A stretch of DNA of 7,386 nt from Candidatus Kapaibacterium sp. (GTDB taxonomy: Bacteria > Bacteroidota > Ignavibacteria > Kapaibacteriales > UBA961), in assembly GCA_023253875.1 (NCBI GenBank), contig JALRFC010000081.1, forward strand, positions 1 through 7,386, in the 5' to 3' direction. How positions within the stretch are numbered: position 1 is the first letter of the stretch; each line of letters starts with the position of its first letter. The notes below the pieces were generated by a model. That model was not told the origin of the DNA, did not search any database, and worked only from the letters and a program-made list of their open reading frames with translations. A program made the position numbers and the translations under genes. Below, in pieces: positions 1 to 6,791 of this stretch.

Positions 1-1086
1 TTGCTCTTGTGCTTTTGATCCAGGACCAACAATAAACACAATCATCTTGCCATTCACATTCAAGACGGCACTTTTGGGTATAAGGATTTTTGGGGCTTCT
101 TTCTCGGTTTTTCCCGCATCATTTCGCAAGAAATTCACTTTTGCTGCCATCTCAGGAAGAACAGTTTCATCAAGTTCATTGAAACGAATTTTTACTTTTA
201 CTGTACCTTTTCCTCTATCCGCAGTTGGTATGATTTTACTCACGAAACCCGGATACCGCTTATCTGCAATTGCACTTACGGAAATTTCTACCGGTTGATT
301 CTGCGAGATCTTTGACAGAGATGATTCAGAAACATCTGCTTCTACTTCGAGAGATGTCATGTCTGCAAGTGTCACCACCGCACCTCTTGCTCCGGCTGCG
401 GCTCCAAGCGCTGTTATTACTTCGCCCACATTTGCATTTTTAGTTAATACTGTGCCATCAAATGGAGCACGTATCACTGTATTTTCCACTTGCACGCGCG
501 CGGCCTTAATAGCAGATTCTTGAGCCTTTAATTGTGCTTGAGCAGATCTTATTTGCGCTTGTGCTCTTTTCCATCGAGCCTGTGCCATATCTAATTCTGC
601 TTGCGTTCCCGCACCACCGGAAAGTAAAGATTGCTGTCTGATATATGCAGTATTCGCTTCTTCATATTCCGCTTGTGCATTTGTCAATGAAGCATTGATC
701 ACATCCATTTGTGCTTGTTGCTGTGATAAGAATGCTTGAACATCATTGCTTTCAATCTTACCAATGATATCACCGGCTTTGACTACATCACCTTCAATCA
801 CATAGAGTGCATCCAATCTGCCAGTGGCTTTGGAGGAAATTGCCGCTTTGACTTGTGCGACCACATATCCTTGTCCGGTCAGGATTGCATCTTGTCCTGA
901 AAGTGAAGAAGTAGTGATGATCATTGTTTTTACTTTGACAGAAGAGTCATTGAAGAGGAAAAATCCCGCCAAGAGAACAATCACAATCGCGATGATTAGA
1001 TAGGTTCTTTTGTTTGAACGTGGCTTTTTTCCATCTCGATCAATTTTGAGCGTGGATAAATCCGCAGTTGAGGCGCTTTGATTCAT
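1..1086 (-). CDS. Periplasmic adaptor (HlyD/MacA-type membrane fusion protein), 3' end outside window
   Basis: This is the adaptor subunit of a tripartite export system. It would be anchored in the inner membrane and bridge an ABC or RND pump to an outer-membrane channel. The frame is open for 362 codons from ATG at 1086 to the left edge, so the C-terminus is missing. Visible order: a short basic cytoplasmic tail, one membrane anchor at about residues 27-45, the first lipoyl half at about 83-113 (ATGRLDALYVIEGDVVKAGD), an Ala/Gln-rich alpha-helical hairpin at about 116-200, the second lipoyl half from about 203 (VIRAPFDGTVL), and a beta-barrel domain at about 245-320. The architecture resembles MacA-like ABC-associated adaptors, but no partner pump is in the window, so the substrate is unknown. 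It starts 27 bases after mreD on the same strand. No clear Shine-Dalgarno precedes it; an AT-rich TATATA stretch in the gap could hold a separate promoter. Confidence 0.9.
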   Translation of the reverse strand, partial: MNQSASTADLSTLKIDRDGKKPRSNKRTYLIIAIVIVLLAGFFLFNDSSVKVKTMIITTSSLSGQDAILTGQGYVVAQVKAAISSKATGRLDALYVIEGDVVKAGDIIGKIESNDVQAFLSQQQAQMDVINASLTNAQAEYEEANTAYIRQQSLLSGGAGTQAELDMAQARWKRAQAQIRSAQAQLKAQESAIKAARVQVENTVIRAPFDGTVLTKNANVGEVITALGAAAGARGAVVTLADMTSLEVEADVSESSLSKISQNQPVEISVSAIADKRYPGFVSKIIPTADRGKGTVKVKIRFNELDETVLPEMAAKVNFLRNDAGKTEKEAPKILIPKSAVLNVNGKMIVFIVGPGSKAQEQ

Positions 1087-1113
1087 AGTATATAGACAAA
1101 AAGTGAAGTTGTT

Positions 1114-1641
1114 CTAATTCTGAACATTTCGGGATTTCACCAGCATCGGGAAGAGTGCAGCTACAGTGGTATATAAAGTAGAGGCAATACCATATCTAAA
1201 GAAGAAACTCCAGAATGTCATTTCCGTCGGGCGAATATAGAAGAAGAAATAAATCAGATTATGTACAAAGGAAGAGGCAAGTATTGCAAGAATAAAATAT
1301 AAACTACCCAATGTCAATTCATTGTTTTTCTCTTTATAGAAAAACCCTGCTGTAAATCCTGCGAATGTTTTTGCAAGAGCATTCGTACCAATCACATCAT
1401 AGGAGACAATGTCAAAAAGGAATCCACACAAAAAACCTGCGATGATTCCGGTGAATTGTCCTTCGCGAAGTGCGATCCACACAACAAGAATGGTCAATAA
1501 ATCAGGAGTTATACCACTCACGGAAATCAGATTCAATGCAATGACATGCGCGAGTGCAAGCATCAATCCTGTTATGCCATACATCACATAACGGAGATTA
1601 TACCAAGACTGTGCAATGCTTCGTTCTTGAAATTCCGTCAT
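1114..1641 (-). CDS. mreD: Rod shape-determining protein MreD
   Basis: MreD is an integral inner-membrane component of the elongasome, which links the MreB cytoskeleton and MreC to lateral wall synthesis. The 175-residue product is nearly all hydrophobic, with about five or six membrane segments (roughly 20-40, 46-58, 64-80, 86-101, 113-135 and 144-165). It carries the family pattern G-x-x-PDLL-x-I-x3-W-x-AL-x3-G...G-x2-x-GF-x-x-G-x3-D (residues 43-77). Its length is normal for the family. It begins one base after the mreC stop codon, and an AAAGGA ribosome-binding sequence lies eight bases upstream inside the end of mreC, which fixes the start and indicates co-translation with mreC. The function is inferred from family pattern plus adjacency to mreC; MreD sequences are generally poorly conserved. 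Confidence 0.92.
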   Translation of the reverse strand: MTEFQERSIAQSWYNLRYVMYGITGLMLALAHVIALNLISVSGITPDLLTILVVWIALREGQFTGIIAGFLCGFLFDIVSYDVIGTNALAKTFAGFTAGFFYKEKNNELTLGSLYFILAILASSFVHNLIYFFFYIRPTEMTFWSFFFRYGIASTLYTTVAALFPMLVKSRNVQN

Positions 1642-1642
1642 C

Positions 1643-2506
1643 TCATCTATCCTTTACTTGGGGTATCATAGGCTTTCCAACTTTATTACTTTCGCGCTCA
1701 AGCAATATACGCTCCGGATTTGGAAGTAGTTTCATCACAAATACTTGTTCAAGAGTGATAAAATTGACTGCCGGCTTGACTAAAATTCTTCGAAAAAGGG
1801 AAGTCCCATCATCACGCGTTTCCATCACGGTCCCAATTTTGATATTTGACGGATATCTATTGGAATAACTTGATGTCAATACTTCATCTCCAACCTGTAC
1901 ATCATAGGATTTTGGGATATTTTTCATGGTCAATGCATCTTCTCCATCCCAAATTAAAATTCCATCTATGCGAGAACGTTGAATTTTTCCCGCAATTCTA
2001 CTTTCTCGATTGACTAATAAGCGCACGACAGAATAATCATCTGATGTACCAACTATCAAGCCGACTAGTCCGGCATCTGTCACAACCGGCATACCTACTT
2101 CCACGCCATCCTCTTTGCCACGATTGATGGTGGCATAATTTCTGGCTTCGGTGGTGGTTTTACCAACAATATCAGCACTGACCAAAGGTATGGTCGATGC
2201 TTTCTTGAATTCCAGCATCTTCCGCAATTTTGCATTTTCAATGATGGATTGTCTGATTTTTGCTCGCTCATCACTCAATTGCAAATTGAGTTCTCGTAAT
2301 GCAGCATTTTCATTCTTCAATGCGATTGGATTTGGAATCCATGAAAATGCACTTTGCATCCAACCGATACCTCCAACAACAATGGAACGATAGCCACCCA
2401 ATTCCGTGGTATTCCCAAAATTCATCATGATCAATGAAATACATGTGAATCCACAGAGAGCGGCATATTCTTTGAATCGAAAGAGAAATTCAAGCAGTCG
2501 GCGCAT
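1643..2506 (-). CDS. mreC: Rod shape-determining protein MreC
   Basis: MreC is a bitopic inner-membrane protein whose periplasmic domain organises the cell-elongation machinery and activates the PBP2/RodA synthase pair. The 287-residue product shows a short basic cytoplasmic tail, a membrane segment at about 14-30, a coiled coil at about 60-100 (heptad-like, rich in Leu, Asn and Glu), and the two-barrel periplasmic domain at about 105-260. Family landmarks include NRGKEDGVEVGMPVV, GLVGLIVG, and VGDEVLTSSYSNRYPSNIKIG with a following IL-x-KPA-x-NF segment. The last 25 residues form a charged tail. It starts 11 bases after the nuclease gene and ends one base before mreD. No good Shine-Dalgarno precedes its ATG. 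mreB and the PBP2/rodA genes that often flank mreCD are not in the window. Confidence 0.95.
   Translation of the reverse strand: MRRLLEFLFRFKEYAALCGFTCISLIMMNFGNTTELGGYRSIVVGGIGWMQSAFSWIPNPIALKNENAALRELNLQLSDERAKIRQSIIENAKLRKMLEFKKASTIPLVSADIVGKTTTEARNYATINRGKEDGVEVGMPVVTDAGLVGLIVGTSDDYSVVRLLVNRESRIAGKIQRSRIDGILIWDGEDALTMKNIPKSYDVQVGDEVLTSSYSNRYPSNIKIGTVMETRDDGTSLFRRILVKPAVNFITLEQVFVMKLLPNPERILLERESNKVGKPMIPQVKDR
1650..1655 (-). promoter_or_regulatory. Ribosome-binding site of mreD
   Basis: AAAGGA on the minus strand, eight bases before the mreD ATG and within the last codons of mreC. It is one of only two convincing Shine-Dalgarno matches in this window and supports the chosen mreD start. 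Confidence 0.6.
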
Positions 2507-2517
2507 GATTGAATGGA

Positions 2518-4272
2518 TTAATCATCAATGGAACAAGACAATTGACTGTATTCATTCGGAATCTCAATGATTTCCGAATAAGTATTACGTATCGTATAAG
2601 TAAATTCTTCTTTTAATTCTTGACGTGATCGATGTTCGACATATAAAATCGTTGCGGATGCTGAATGTCTATGTATCCATGAAGTGATGATTTGAATTTC
2701 ATCTACTTCCAGAGGATCGAGTCTTTCGACAATATCATTCACAGGTCCGCTATCATCTGCATAATACAATTCTTCCATCATAGCATGAAATCGAGTGACA
2801 TCTGCTTTTCTTCCGATGATTTCTTGATGTGCAAGTTTTCCGGCTTTGATGAAAAATACCTCAACGGTTTTATCTCTGGCACTTGCATCCAAAATGATGA
2901 TTGTATTATTATGTGTCACCGAAGTGGAAACTTCTGCTCTTCGATCAAACAATCTACGTAATTCATTCAAGCGATTACGTAACATTGCTGCATTTTCAAA
3001 ACGTAGAGCTTCTGCTTCCAATACCATTTCTTCTTCCATTCTTTCCAGCAAACCGCCACCGGATCCGCTGAGAAAATGTCTTGCTCTTTCCACTTCCTGC
3101 AAATAATCCTCGCGCGATTGCAATTCAGCACATGGTGCCCCGCAACGCTTGATCTGATGATAAAAGCAAGGTTGCTTCTCAACCGATGGTCGAAGCATTT
3201 CAGTGCATTGTCGCAAACCAAAAGAACGATAGACAGTCTCAACAACTTCGCGTGCAAGTGTTCCACTTCTGAATGGACCAAAATATTCCGCCCCATCATT
3301 CAAGATTGTCGGAGACCATTCCAGTCGTGGAAATGGATCATTCACGCTAAGTCGCAAAAAGGGAAATCTCCGCATCTTTTTACTTGCAGTATTGAATTGC
3401 GGTTTGACGCGTTTGATTTCTTTCGATTCAAGCAATAAAGCTGCAAGCTCCGTACCAGTCACTTCATGATCAATGGCATGTACCTGCTTTACCATTCTTG
3501 AGATTTTCTGCGGATGTTGTGCACCTGCTTGAAAATATGATCGCACGCGTTCTTTAAGATTCTTCGCCTTTCCTATATAGAGAATATTCTGATCTTTATC
3601 GAGCATTTTGTAAATACCCGGTTCCTCAGGCATTTCAGCAAGCGTTGATTCAACTCTTTTGATTGCTGCAGGAGGCGTATGAAATTGCTCTATGCGTTTA
3701 TTTTGAAATCGAAGCAATTCATCTACTGTTTCGATATCATATTCATGTTCGAGTGATTCAAGAAATTGCAATAGAAAAAGAGCTGTTGCTTTTGCATCAC
3801 CGAGAGCTCGATGTCTATTTTTGATTTCAATGCCAAAATGAGAAGCCACTGCTCCAACATTTTTCTTGAGTGATATCGGGAGTATTCTCCGAGCTAATTT
3901 ACAAGTACATAGCTGAGGTATGAGTGGTATGGATAAGTTCAAACGACGAAGTGAACGTTGAATGAAATTCCAATCAAAACTGACATTATGTGCTGCAAAA
4001 ATTGCTCCCGGCATTGCAAGCATTTCAGAAATCGTAGGCATTATTTCATGCGCTTCGGCTCCTGTTGCGGCCATTGCATTACTGATTCCTGTCATCTGTT
4101 CAATGAAAGGCGGGATAAATTGATGTGGATTTATGAGCTCCGAATATTCTTTTACTATTTCACCGCCTTGAATCACCACACATGCAATTTCCATGATGCG
4201 ATGATCTTCGGCATCGTGTCCTGTTGTTTCAACATCCACGACAATTATTGGGACTTCCCAAAATGATTTCAT
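2518..4272 (-). CDS. DnaQ-type DEDDh exonuclease fused to a UvrC-like GIY-YIG endonuclease
   Basis: This 584-residue fusion is a predicted cytoplasmic DNA-processing enzyme. Residues 1-175 form a DEDDh 3'-5' exonuclease with D13 and E15 (VDVETTG), D100 (AHNVSFD), H154 and D159 (HRALGDA). Residues 215-295 form a GIY-YIG nuclease with GIY at 219-221, YIG at 232-234, R242, and E282 followed by IKRVKPQFN. Cysteines 356, 369, 377 and 381 repeat the C-x11/12-C-x7-C-x3-C layout of UvrC, where they hold an iron-sulfur cluster. A UVR-like helical pair follows at about 411-441, then part of the UvrC-like region that precedes its RNase H domain. The second UvrC nuclease (RNase H-like) and the helix-hairpin-helix tail are absent. 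Similar exonuclease/UvrC-N fusions are known in Actinobacteria and Bacteroidota. Repair-type incision plus resection is inferred. All catalytic residues appear intact. It heads the cluster with mreC and mreD. Confidence 0.93.
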   Translation of the reverse strand: MKSFWEVPIIVVDVETTGHDAEDHRIMEIACVVIQGGEIVKEYSELINPHQFIPPFIEQMTGISNAMAATGAEAHEIMPTISEMLAMPGAIFAAHNVSFDWNFIQRSLRRLNLSIPLIPQLCTCKLARRILPISLKKNVGAVASHFGIEIKNRHRALGDAKATALFLLQFLESLEHEYDIETVDELLRFQNKRIEQFHTPPAAIKRVESTLAEMPEEPGIYKMLDKDQNILYIGKAKNLKERVRSYFQAGAQHPQKISRMVKQVHAIDHEVTGTELAALLLESKEIKRVKPQFNTASKKMRRFPFLRLSVNDPFPRLEWSPTILNDGAEYFGPFRSGTLAREVVETVYRSFGLRQCTEMLRPSVEKQPCFYHQIKRCGAPCAELQSREDYLQEVERARHFLSGSGGGLLERMEEEMVLEAEALRFENAAMLRNRLNELRRLFDRRAEVSTSVTHNNTIIILDASARDKTVEVFFIKAGKLAHQEIIGRKADVTRFHAMMEELYYADDSGPVNDIVERLDPLEVDEIQIITSWIHRHSASATILYVEHRSRQELKEEFTYTIRNTYSEIIEIPNEYSQLSCSIDD

Positions 4273-4519
4273 GCTGAATTGTGCTTTCCGGGGAAATCCC
4301 CGTATTTCATTCCCATTCAGATCTTAGATTGAAGAGGAATATCAGTGATTCTCAATTGAATGTCTTAGTGAATATCATTGAGAAAAAGAGTGTGATGTCA
4401 GAAGCAATTCTTCATTGAGAATTATCTCTGCAACGATCTTGGATACTATGCTGCAATACACCAAGAATTGCACCAAAGATACGAAACTTTTACGCCGTAT
4501 ATTCATGAAGTTATTGGGT
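4273..4519. other. Intergenic region between the membrane protein and the exonuclease-UvrC gene
   Basis: I see no gene in these 247 bases: open frames crossing it do not resemble any protein, and they overlap the coding genes on either side. Besides the leader structure at 4274-4320 it holds short repeats: GAATATCA at 4337-4344 and 4370-4377; TCATTGAGAA at 4375-4384 and 4412-4421; its inverse ATTCTCAAT at 4348-4356, which matches ATTGAGAAT at 4414-4422; and a small hairpin AATTCT/AGAATT at 4406-4411 and 4418-4423. A minus-strand TATCTTTG (4481-4474) fits the Bacteroidota TAnnTTTG -7 box but lacks a matching -33 element. No hairpin followed by a T-run marks a terminator for the upstream gene. 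Confidence 0.5.
4274..4320 (-). promoter_or_regulatory. Nested inverted repeats in the leader of the exonuclease-UvrC gene
   Basis: A 47-base segment ends one base before the start codon. The outer arms are CTGAAT (4274-4279) and ATTCAG (4315-4320); the inner arms are CGGGGA (4289-4294) and TCCCCG (4297-4302), separated by two bases. Alternative pairings also exist: GGGAA (4291-4295) with TTCCC (4310-4314), and GAAAT (4293-4297) with ATTTC (4304-4308). In RNA this could fold around the translation start; in DNA the inner near-palindrome could be an operator. The repeats are directly visible, but the role is inference. Confidence 0.4.
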
Positions 4520-5185
4520 TTATTCTTCTACTTCTATGCCTACTCTTTTATAAAATTCGAGATAGACTTTGTTTTGGATGCTGTTTTTTGGTTCCAATCC
4601 ATTGATGATGGTCAAGCGACCCATTTCTCTATTGCGTATATCAAGATACTCAATGGTGGATTTCATTCTCATACGGAGTGCTTCCGCAGACATTTCAGGT
4701 GCGGAACCGATGACATATAATCGAGCGGGTAATGTGTCAGAAGTGATGATGTCCACAATCTTTGAATGAAGGAGATTCTGGATTTCAATATCGGCGGGTC
4801 TTGCACGAATAGCCGCTGTGTCTATCAATCTTCTGAATTCATCGGCTGATGTACAATGTTTGTATACAGCAGTGCCTCCAACCACCATCTTGACTCTGAT
4901 GGAATCCTTACCAATTTCCTGTTTGATGGCTTTTGAAATCGAATCGGCCATTGTTACTGGAATGGGTGAGAGGATGAGTGCATAGACGCTTCGAATCTTG
5001 GGGATTTTCCGTTTGGCAAGAACTTCACTCTTTTTGGGTAATTGTCTGTACACCAAGCCGATGATGCCACTTGATATTCCCAAAATGATCAAAAACATAT
5101 AGATCGCTTTCCAGCCCCATGTCGGTTTTGGAATATGTTGTCCATGATCTTGGGGTTCCATTTGTTGCGATGATTGATCTTGCAT
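4520..5185 (-). CDS. Unrecognised single-pass membrane protein with a vWA-like C-terminal domain
   Basis: I do not recognise this family. With the ATG at 5185 the product has 221 residues: a polar N-terminus rich in Gln, His and Pro (1-26), one membrane segment at about 27-46, a strongly basic stretch (RQLPKKSEVLAKRK, 47-60), then a soluble domain. The positive charges after the membrane segment suggest that this domain faces the cytoplasm. It alternates strands and helices: VYALILSPIP, a helix, SIRVKMVVGG, a helix, a helix before PARLYVIG, and GRLTIINGLEP. The order resembles a von Willebrand A fold, but the DxSxS metal-binding motif is absent (LSPIPV at its place). The frame could begin at 5299, but those 38 extra residues are low-complexity, rich in aromatic residues and His, and would overlap the divergent gene; 5161 (Met9 of this version) is another possible start. 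The gene precedes the nuclease-mre cluster by 247 bases on the same strand. Confidence 0.7.
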   Translation of the reverse strand: MQDQSSQQMEPQDHGQHIPKPTWGWKAIYMFLIILGISSGIIGLVYRQLPKKSEVLAKRKIPKIRSVYALILSPIPVTMADSISKAIKQEIGKDSIRVKMVVGGTAVYKHCTSADEFRRLIDTAAIRARPADIEIQNLLHSKIVDIITSDTLPARLYVIGSAPEMSAEALRMRMKSTIEYLDIRNREMGRLTIINGLEPKNSIQNKVYLEFYKRVGIEVEE

Positions 5186-5291
5186 GAGAATCCAATTGTG
5201 ATTGTGTTGTTCAATTGCAAAACTATGGAATTGCAAATGCACATAAGGCGGGAATTCCATAAATTCCACATAATTCCAATGAGTAATCCCC
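5186..5291. promoter_or_regulatory. Divergent promoter region
   Basis: These 106 bases separate two divergently transcribed genes and should carry both promoters. On the minus strand TAGTTTTG (5225-5218) matches the Bacteroidota -7 consensus TAnnTTTG and lies about 33 bases upstream of the ATG at 5185, but no -33 element stands at the usual distance. On the plus strand CATAAT (5269-5274) is a near match to a -10 box, with no convincing -35. Promoter positions are therefore tentative; the divergent geometry is the main support. Confidence 0.4.
5213..5278. repeat. Five AATT(G/C)CA heptamers between divergent genes
   Basis: AATTGCA occurs at 5213 and 5229 (each extended to AATTGCAAA), and AATTCCA at 5253, 5262 and 5272, so there are five copies in 66 bases with offsets of 16, 24, 9 and 10. 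The third copy is part of an 8-base palindrome GGAATTCC (5251-5258). The last three are about one helical turn apart, which would suit a regulator binding on one face. They could also be chance in AT-rich sequence. Confidence 0.35.
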
Positions 5292-5741
5292 ATGAACAAG
5301 AAAGAAACAGTGCAAATTCCATCCTATGCCATCAAAGCCAATGAACGAATCCGTTGGAGCGACCTCGATGCGGCTGGAATCATGTATTTCGGACAATATG
5401 TACGACTCTTCGAAATTGGTGAAACCGAATTCTTTCGAGCATTGGGATTTCCCTATACAAATACGCAATTCGAGGATCTCGGCGTCTGGATGCTCCGTGT
5501 GAATTTCTCTTGTGATTTTCACTCTCCAGCATATATCGATGATGTGTTAACCATTTCTTGTTGGGCAGATTCCATCGGAGGTGCCTCAATCAAACTTCGC
5601 TTTGCAGTGGAAAGAGAATCGGTGATACTGGGCGATGGTTCATGCACAATCGTGTCTGTGGACAGAATCACTAAAAAAGCTGTGAAAATCCCCGATGTCT
5701 TGCGCTCGGCTTTGGAATCAATGCAATTGGAGAAATCATGA
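5292..5741 (+). CDS. Hotdog-fold acyl-CoA thioesterase (4HBT family, YbgC-like)
   Basis: A 149-residue single-domain thioesterase predicted to hydrolyse acyl-CoA (or acyl-ACP) thioesters in the cytoplasm. The N-terminal block RWSDLDAAGIMYFGQYVRLFE (from residue 21) is the family signature; D26 aligns with the catalytic Asp of 4-hydroxybenzoyl-CoA thioesterase (D17), followed by the AGI-x-YF helix start. The rest follows the hotdog pattern, with the VNFSCDFHSPAYIDD segment (70-84) and the final strands CTIVSVDRITKKAVKIP. Length is typical for the family. The substrate cannot be told from the sequence. The start at 5292 is the first ATG before the conserved block; the upstream sequence lacks a clear Shine-Dalgarno. 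It is the first gene of the rightward cluster, and its stop codon overlaps the next start (ATGA). Confidence 0.92.
   Translation: MNKKETVQIPSYAIKANERIRWSDLDAAGIMYFGQYVRLFEIGETEFFRALGFPYTNTQFEDLGVWMLRVNFSCDFHSPAYIDDVLTISCWADSIGGASIKLRFAVERESVILGDGSCTIVSVDRITKKAVKIPDVLRSALESMQLEKS
5729..5733 (+). promoter_or_regulatory. Ribosome-binding site of the HTATIP2-like gene
   Basis: GGAGA four bases before the ATG at 5738, inside the end of the thioesterase gene. Together with the ATGA overlap it supports this start and reinitiation or coupled translation. Confidence 0.55.
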
Positions 5742-6415
5742 GAACAATTGTTCTGACAGGCGCTACAGGACTCATAGGTGAGGCATTCATCAATCTCTTC
5801 TCCATTCCAAGGAATGCTAAACTCATTATTGTGGCAAGAAAAAAACCTGAGTTTGCATTGCCAAAAGGTGTGGAAGTCAAACTCATTGATGATTTCTTCG
5901 ATGAACATGCTTTACGAGAAGCCTTGCAGGATGGGAGCGAGATGATATGTTGCATTGGCACAACCATCAAAAAAGCAGGCAGTAAACATGTTTTTGAAAA
6001 AACAGATGTCGGTATCATTGAGCAACTCGTGCGATGCTGCATGGAATTGCACTATGATGGATTTCATTATGTTAGCTCTATTGGAGCTTCCATCGAATCG
6101 AATACCTTTTATCTACAATGCAAAGGTAGAGCCGAGTTGGCAATTCAATTAGGTTCTTTCAAGAGAATCAGTATTCTCAGGCCATCATTATTGCTCGGAA
6201 ATAGAAGGGAATTTCGAATGGGTGAGAAAATCGGGATGTTTTTCAGTGCGATTTTCCGCATCTTCTTGCAAGGATCATTGCAGAGATATCGTCCGATTCA
6301 TGCGGATACTGTGGCAAAATGTTTACTCTATCGCGCGATGTCGGACAATGAAGACACAATGAAATTCGAATCTGAAGAAATTACAGCATTTACCACATTA
6401 ACGATCAATTTTTGA
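5738..6415 (+). CDS. NAD(P)-binding Rossmann-fold protein, HTATIP2/atypical SDR type
   Basis: A 225-residue atypical short-chain dehydrogenase/reductase-like protein. TGATGLIG (residues 7-14) is the glycine-rich dinucleotide-binding turn after the first strand. IICCIGTT-like strand 4 is present as MICCIGTT (69-76), followed by YVSS (111-114), and a Y125-x3-K129 pair sits in the position of the SDR catalytic Tyr/Lys. ILRPSLLLGNRREFR (146-160) is the pattern typical of the HTATIP2 (TIP30/CC3) branch and relatives. Length matches that branch (about 210-250). The substrate and reaction are unknown; bacterial members are usually annotated only as NAD(P)H-binding oxidoreductases. The gene overlaps the thioesterase by four bases and is followed after one base by the GroES-like gene, so co-expression is likely. 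Confidence 0.87.
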   Translation: MRTIVLTGATGLIGEAFINLFSIPRNAKLIIVARKKPEFALPKGVEVKLIDDFFDEHALREALQDGSEMICCIGTTIKKAGSKHVFEKTDVGIIEQLVRCCMELHYDGFHYVSSIGASIESNTFYLQCKGRAELAIQLGSFKRISILRPSLLLGNRREFRMGEKIGMFFSAIFRIFLQGSLQRYRPIHADTVAKCLLYRAMSDNEDTMKFESEEITAFTTLTINF

Positions 6416-6416
6416 C

Positions 6417-6791
6417 ATGATTCTCGATATACATGAATTTGATCGCATCCATATAGTTGGTGATCGAGTATTAATCAAGCCAAGACCTGAAGATGAGCAA
6501 ACTCGATCAGGATTATATCTTCCTCCCGGCATTGAAGAACAAGAAGTTGCGGCTAGTGGATATATCATCAAAGTAGGACCCGGTTTTCCACTTGCTTCCA
6601 ATCAAGAGCAGGAATCATGGAAGATTGAAGATGAGATCAAGTATATTCCTCTTCAAGCAAAGATTGGTGATTTGGCCGTGTATTTGAGAAAACAGGCAAT
6701 TGCCATACAATTCAATGATCAGCACTATGTGATTGTCCCACAGCATGCCCTATTGATGCTGTATAGAGATGATGGACTCTTTGAAGATTGA
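6417..6791 (+). CDS. Divergent GroES-like co-chaperonin
   Basis: This 124-residue product has the GroES beta-barrel pattern: GDRVLIKPRPED at 15-26, a mobile-loop segment TRSGLYLPPG at 29-38, SGYIIKVGPG at 47-56, IGDLAVY at 83-89 and YVIVPQHALLML at 104-115. The LYL tripeptide (33-35) stands where E. coli GroES has its IVL contact with GroEL, so chaperonin binding may be retained. It differs from the usual 97-residue GroES by an N-terminal extension of about 12 residues and a longer, polar segment at about 57-80 in the roof-loop region. No groEL gene is next to it, so it is more likely a second paralog than the main co-chaperonin. It starts one base after the preceding gene and shares a TGATG stop/start with the following RelA/SpoT gene. 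Its partner and role are unknown. Confidence 0.87.
   Translation: MILDIHEFDRIHIVGDRVLIKPRPEDEQTRSGLYLPPGIEEQEVAASGYIIKVGPGFPLASNQEQESWKIEDEIKYIPLQAKIGDLAVYLRKQAIAIQFNDQHYVIVPQHALLMLYRDDGLFED

Noticed and set aside
47..298. Plus-strand open frame of 83 codons
   Set aside because: It lies opposite the adaptor gene, whose full domain order is clear; the translated product has no recognisable features.
3076..3438. Plus-strand open frame of 120 codons, and similar ones at 2692-2961, 2846-3106 and 3958-4266
   Set aside because: All are antisense to the exonuclease-UvrC gene, whose catalytic motifs are intact throughout; the products are Cys/Phe/Ser-rich in a way typical of reversed coding sequence.
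2518..4272. Simple annotation as uvrC or as DNA polymerase III epsilon subunit (dnaQ)
   Set aside because: Both halves are present in one frame, and the UvrC RNase H-like nuclease is missing, so neither single name is correct.
4289..4302. GC-rich near-palindrome read as a rho-independent terminator
   Set aside because: No T-run follows on either strand, and it sits directly before a start codon rather than after a gene; a leader structure or operator fits better.
4415..4720. Plus-strand open frame of 101 codons running from the gap into the membrane-protein gene
   Set aside because: It is mostly antisense to the minus-strand gene, is rich in Phe, Tyr and His, has no motif and no ribosome-binding site.
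5186..5299. N-terminal extension of the membrane protein to an ATG at 5299
   Set aside because: It would add 38 residues rich in His, Phe and Trp, cross the likely promoter region and overlap the divergent thioesterase start; the ATG at 5185 gives a normal polar tail before the membrane segment.
5519..6042. Minus-strand open frames of 129 and 123 codons opposite the thioesterase and HTATIP2-like genes
   Set aside because: The plus-strand genes carry clear family motifs over these spans; the minus frames show no domain and no plausible start signal.
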